Below are positions 59,770 to 64,000 of a stretch of 64,000 bases of DNA, piece after piece. Within the stretch, counting starts at the first letter, position 1, and the number at the start of each line of letters is the position of its first letter. The DNA comes from Isoetes taiwanensis (taxonomy: Eukaryota > Streptophyta > Lycopodiopsida > Isoetales > Isoetaceae). Where the stretch lies: positions 4,418,224 to 4,482,223 of the forward strand of contig JAJEKV010000035.1 in NCBI GenBank assembly GCA_021234155.1. The letters run 5' to 3'. Below the pieces are notes generated by a model that saw only the letters and a program-made list of their open reading frames with translations, did not search any database and was not told the DNA's origin. The translations under genes and the position numbers were made by a program.

Positions 59770-61600
59770 TCAAATATACACACTCCATATGCCCCCTGTC
59801 ACGGTTGTTTTGCGAGAATTTGCTGCCCATTCCAAAACCTCCCGATCCACGGAAATGCCCATTCGAATAAAAGATGAAATGGTCTCCTTCTTGAAGCCGC
59901 CATGAATAACCTTGTGAGACATAACTTCAACCGTGGTCACTTGGCGGGATAAGTGGGAGATGAAAACTTCGCTTTCTTCTTGCTCCACTTCGTCAAAGGA
60001 GTCTTCTTGATTTTCCCGAAAAATATTCTCTAAAAGGTGACAAAGGGTCACTAAAGCTGCCGAGAATCCCCCTCTGCGTGCGGAAGAACCTCATCACCGG
60101 AGGTAGGCCAGGTATCATGGTCGAGAATAGTAGGGCATCTCGGAGGAAGATGAAGATGTGGTGGGTGGAGTTTGATAGGAACTTCGAAGAAGAGGAACTT
60201 CGAAGAAGAGGAGCTTGGCTAGGAGAGCGTTAGGCGCTTTCGGTTCCACGACTCTCTCCATATTGTCGAAGGGGCTTGCATGCAAGAATTGGAGGGAGCT
60301 TAAGTAGCCTTTTTACAATTTGGATGACCTGTGACTAGAAGGCAATATTTAATGCTAAAATAATAGGGTATCTGACTTCTTTAATATTTAAGAATCTTGG
60401 ATGATTTTGTGACAGGTTCAAAAAAGAAATTCTAAAAAAGCAAATAACCGAAAACGAACCTTTATTCCTTGTTTTTGGCGACAAGTTTGGCAATTTCGAG
60501 CAAGGTCTCCTTTGTCATTTCACATATGCTTTGAGTCATTGCAGCCATTGACTCTGCAATTTTCAGGCCCCATTTGCAGATCTTATTGTTTCCAATTCCA
60601 CGACCAACTCAATTTTTCTTGCACTTTCTTCTTTCGAGAAAATCTAATTTCTTCACCTCTGTGTCCCCAAATGTGCTTGCCATCCGTGATATTCCCATTG
60701 CAATGTCCTCATCTATTTGCAACTTTGGACTTCTTTCTACTTGTAGGTTTTCCACAAACTCGGTGATTACATCTTTGCTGATCTAGGACTTGAAGAATCA
60801 ATGCGGTTTCTCGTGGGTGTCCTATTGATTGGAATTTACGGCATCAACGGATCGCTTGGATTTCCGTGTTAACATCATTGTTTGAATTGGGTGGATCAGC
60901 AAATTGGTCTTCAAATGCCGCATCTGTTCCAGCGGTTTCAAAATAACTATCATTCATGAAAGATTACGAGTAATTGGCATGCAAAGTCTGCGACCTCGAA
61001 AGCTTCATTGCCAAATTCACCATCATCACCCGGCACTGGTATTGGATTATCGGAGGTAACACCATATTTAACTTCTTCCATTCTGTCATACCACTTTGCC
61101 AACTTGATGGTTCGAACACGTATGGCTACAAGCCTCCTTCTCATCTTTAAATTTAGCTTGCTTATCCCATTTGTTCTTTAGTTGTCTCGACTCCACTAAC
61201 CCCCAACAAAGGGCTGCAATTTCATCATAATTTCCCTCCAGCGTGTGTTGGAGGTTGAGGGTGCCTCCGGTTACCAATTTCATCTCGTTCGGGAGATTGA
61301 GGAATGTGGAGACACCGTGATCTTTCCATTGCAGGGGGACTTCTATTCTTTGTGTCTATCACTTTTCGATTTTCCTGCTCATGCACAACAATAGCCAAAG
61401 CGAGAATCGGTTTCTAAAGATTCACTCACAATATTGGAGGGTGCTTGAATTTCATTTGAATACACGCTTGGATCTCTTTTCTTTTGACTGTCTTGAAGTC
61501 GAATTGGCTCGAAATTAGTCTCCAATTGAACATCCATGGAGATCGGCTGTCATTTTCGGGTCCTTCTTGGTGCCATTTTTTCAATCAGAGGGAGGCACGA
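59770..61600 (-). pseudogene. Myb/SANT-like accessory gene of the Harbinger element
   Basis: Minus-strand pieces: an ATG near 61577 opens MAPRRTRK, then LETNFEPIRLQDSQKKRD, then after breaks a trihelix-like stretch LEGNYDEIAALCWGLVESRQ-LKNKWDKQAKFK (61250-61150), RTIKLAKWYDRMEEVKYGV, and a C-terminal part with ISSFIRMGISVDREVLEWAA (about 59870-59800). Plant PIF elements carry such a Myb-type DNA-binding helper beside the transposase. Several stops and frame changes mark it as dead. Confidence 0.6.
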
Positions 61601-62086
61601 AGGCTTCTTTGGTTCTTGGCAAAAGCGGTCGAGAGGCCTTAGACATCTGAATTCAAGGAAATTGCAGGAATAAGGGCGACACAAAAGGAAATTGCCGATC
61701 GAAATTAATGAACAAATGCACAAAAACATAATGAAAATGCACTGCGTGATCGGATGAATACGGATCGTGTCGGCTAATTGCTTTCGAGGAATGGATACTT
61801 GTAGCAAGAATAAAGGCGGCCTTGAAGATCAAGAAACAGGGGAAATGGCCCTGGTATTGATTGTGGGGGAAACATTTGGGAGGTTTTTCAGTTTTGAAAA
61901 TTAAGGCTAATTGTTTGGTTAGTGGGCAATGAAAACGCCCCTAACGGTGTTAGAGGCGAATCATCTCTCGAGGTGAGAGTTGGGTTTTCCCACTCTCACC
62001 CATCTCTCCCATCTCTCCCCCATCTCTCATCTCTCGTATTCTCTCGTATTCTCTCTGGAGTCATCTCTAAGTAAGTCGGCCCATGT

Positions 62087-62220
<134 letters not shown>

Positions 62221-62303
62221 CTTTAGATGTTTCTTATTATGTTCATTAATTCCTAGATAATTTCCAATGCCCCTTAACAAGAACTATCACATCCAACACT
62301 TTT

Positions 62304-62612
62304 AAAACCCCCTTTGGTTTGGGTGCATATTCATATGGGGGGTGACGTAGGTAGTGAGAGCCTTTAAAATCATATAATACACGTATAAAATCAACACCAT
62401 TTAGTACAATGCCTCAGATCTTATAGTATTTTGCAAACTCTGTTATACAATATATTAAAACTTGTAGCCCACAAATAAGGAATGCTATCTACGATCTAGA
62501 TCAAGGAATAACTTGCAAATATGCCCATCCAACAGCTCTCGATGCATGAAGTTACCTCCCGTGTGAATATGCACCCAAACGGAAGGGGATTTTAGGGGGA
62601 TTTTCATTTAAA
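62304..62612. mobile_element. MITE with long terminal inverted repeats, copy 2
   Basis: Left end AACCCCCTTTGGTTTGGGTG (62306) pairs with right end CACCCAAACGGAAGGGGATT (to about 62600). The interior aligns with the copy at 30.1 kb in the same orientation (GTGAGAGCC..., ATAGTATTTTGCAAA, AATATGCCCATCC, AACAGCTCTCG). Non-coding. Confidence 0.85.
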
Positions 62613-62619
62613 AATGTTG

Positions 62620-63195
62620 GATGTAATAGTTTTTGGATTATTATTGTGGGGAATGGATGACCTAAAGCACTCGGCCAACTTCAATATTCCCTTGGAGGAA
62701 ATTTGTTTGCCCATTATGCTTTTCAATCTCCCATAGAATGATGGCAATGACATGAATCGAGATTTACTTTTTCTTAGTGTTAATTTTTATTTCGTATGAT
62801 AAATTGGTACCCATGGATATTCCATTCCAACAAGTTCCAATTTACATTTTAGATTTGGACCATTGATCCCATTTCCAAGGCTTCAACATGACCCCCAGTC
62901 TTACTTTGCTATTCATGAAGTAATGAAGAATTGGTCGCAATGAATTTAGGGATTGTTGAATAACAAGAATTCAATTATGGCTATCAAGCAAATGGAGCAT
63001 GTGACGTTCCATGTAATTATATGCTATATGTATAAATACTATGACACATCACTATGTATGTCTGGACCACTATGGAGCATTAGGGATAACTTAAAATGGT
63101 TTATGTTAGCTGTACTAAATTATCATAGGTTAATTAAGCCAATTAACCTAATTAGGGTAATCAATATTATTAATTAGTAAGTATGTATAATTAGG
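62620..63195. other. AT-rich interval, nothing recognised
   Basis: No domain-bearing frame on either strand. Confidence 0.35.
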
Positions 63196-63199
63196 AGGA

Positions 63200-64000
63200 G
63201 CCACCTGGCCAAATCGATTGGTCGGGGGAAACTTGCTAATCTAAAAGAGCAAGTTGGCCTTTACCCCCAATTCTGCCCCAAATCGATTTGGGGAAGTTTG
63301 GAAAAGGGAGGATCTGCTTGAATACTGAAACCATACTTGATTCATGGATGTTCTTCGGGATAACGAATCCAACCAAGAGACATGTTAGTCTTTAGGTAGC
63401 TTATGTTCCAATCTAGCCCTTGTATGAATAGATGGATGATTAGACTCTATTCTATGTTCTATTTGAGATTATGATGGATGATTTGTATGTGATTGTTCTA
63501 TCTTTCTGTTCCTCCTGTGTGTATGGGTTAAAAGGGGGGTAGAGACCTAAAGGCTATCTAGGAATAGAGATGATCCTAGTTAGAACCCCTTAAATCCCGT
63601 TAAATGCAGCATATGCACAAGAACCCTCCTGGTTGTCGATGGTATGCCGTGATTGAACACCATACAAGGATCATGGTAGTAAAGTGGGTGTGGAACCTTG
63701 CCTAGCATGGCTACAAGGCTCCCTACAGTGGTTGGGTCTATAGTCGGTCATTGCGTGTGGGTCGGGTATGGATCTGACACCTCCCGAGTCACATAAACAT
63801 ACCTAAAGGGACGGCCTGTGCTCGATGGGCACGTTGGGGTGGCCTATAGGCTTTTTTTTTTTTTTTTTTTTTTTTTTTTGGGTCCGTCGGTTATGGATCA
63901 GTGATCACCAGTGGGGCCATGATCCTCTAGCCACCCATGGAAGCACCATGCTCTGGGAAGGATTCGTCCTTCCCTGCCTCATCGGACCGGGGAGATATAA
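63200..64000 (-). repeat. Dispersed repeat, second copy, cut by the window end
   Basis: The reverse complement aligns with 22.0-22.6 kb (AGGTCTCTACCCCCCTT, GGTCCGATGAGGCAGG, CTAGAGGATCATGG). A 28-base T run lies at 63852-63879. Probably part of a retroelement that continues beyond 64000. Confidence 0.5.

Larger units (their letters stand above)
57395..62085. mobile_element. PIF/Harbinger-like DNA transposon, decayed, with two divergent-strand genes
   Basis: Holds a DDE transposase remnant on the plus strand (57890-58960) and a Myb/SANT-like second gene remnant on the minus strand (61580-59770), the two-gene set of PIF/Harbinger elements. It sits between two long (CT)n arrays. Both inner borders contain a GGCCACATG word in inverted orientation (57400 and 62085 regions). 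I could not define TIRs or a TTA/TAA duplication, so the ends are approximate. Confidence 0.6.

Overview
The window reads as nuclear DNA of a land plant: small introns with GT/AG borders, plant protein families (an arginine-rich tandem CCCH zinc-finger protein, an Iml2/TTC39-type TPR protein, remnants of receptor kinase, G-type lectin and PPR genes) and a very high load of decayed transposable elements. An insert of plastid DNA carries an rbcL fragment of non-seed-plant type, followed by a tRNA-like T arm on the opposite strand, where mosses, liverworts and ferns carry trnR-CCG (seed plants lack this gene). Together with DIRS-like retroelement remnants this makes a fern, or another seedless plant, the best guess. 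That is an inference.

Layout. 0-2.3 kb: broken transposase-like gene on the minus strand. 4.46-6.61 kb: intact 716-codon CCCH/ankyrin gene (minus). 8.5-9.2 kb: fold-back element. 10-10.4 kb: PPR fragment. 10.5-13.57 kb: decayed LINE, cut by plastid DNA at 13.57 kb. 14.6-15.85 kb: two non-coding repeat families back to back. 16.25-16.78 kb: LINE 3' end. 18.1-21.6 kb: hAT transposase remnant with a 1.05 kb internal tandem duplication. 22-22.6 kb: dispersed repeat, seen again at 63.2-64 kb. 24.06-24.39 kb: complete TRIM element. 25.8-26.3 and 30.4-31.3 kb: DIRS-like fragments. 28.6-29.2 kb: kinase pseudogene. 30.1-30.4 kb: MITE, with a second copy at 62.3-62.6 kb. 31.7-32.7 kb: partial tandem repeats. 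33.85-38.7 kb: nearly full-length LINE (minus). 39.5-40.1 kb: second fold-back/TIR element. 41.18-41.63 kb: small TIR element. 45.3 kb: lectin-domain fragment. 47.1-47.9 kb: possible exons of an unrecognised gene. 48.27-49.42 kb: third fold-back/TIR element. 49.53-52.47 kb: ten-exon TTC39-like gene. 54.10-54.54 kb: small membrane-protein ORF. 55.65-56.95 kb: repeat plus LINE RT fragment. 57.2-62.2 kb: PIF/Harbinger-like element with two divergent broken genes, between two long (CT)n arrays.

Only three loci look like host genes with substantial intact coding sequence: the CCCH gene, the TTC39-like gene (one frame break) and the 146-codon ORF at 54.1 kb. The rest is mostly mobile DNA. The most novel-looking signal is a recurring architecture in which a GC-rich fold-back hairpin lies directly beside a terminal-inverted-repeat element with related ends (8.5, 39.5 and 48.3 kb). 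The third copy lies just upstream of the TTC39-like gene and brings G-box palindromes with it.
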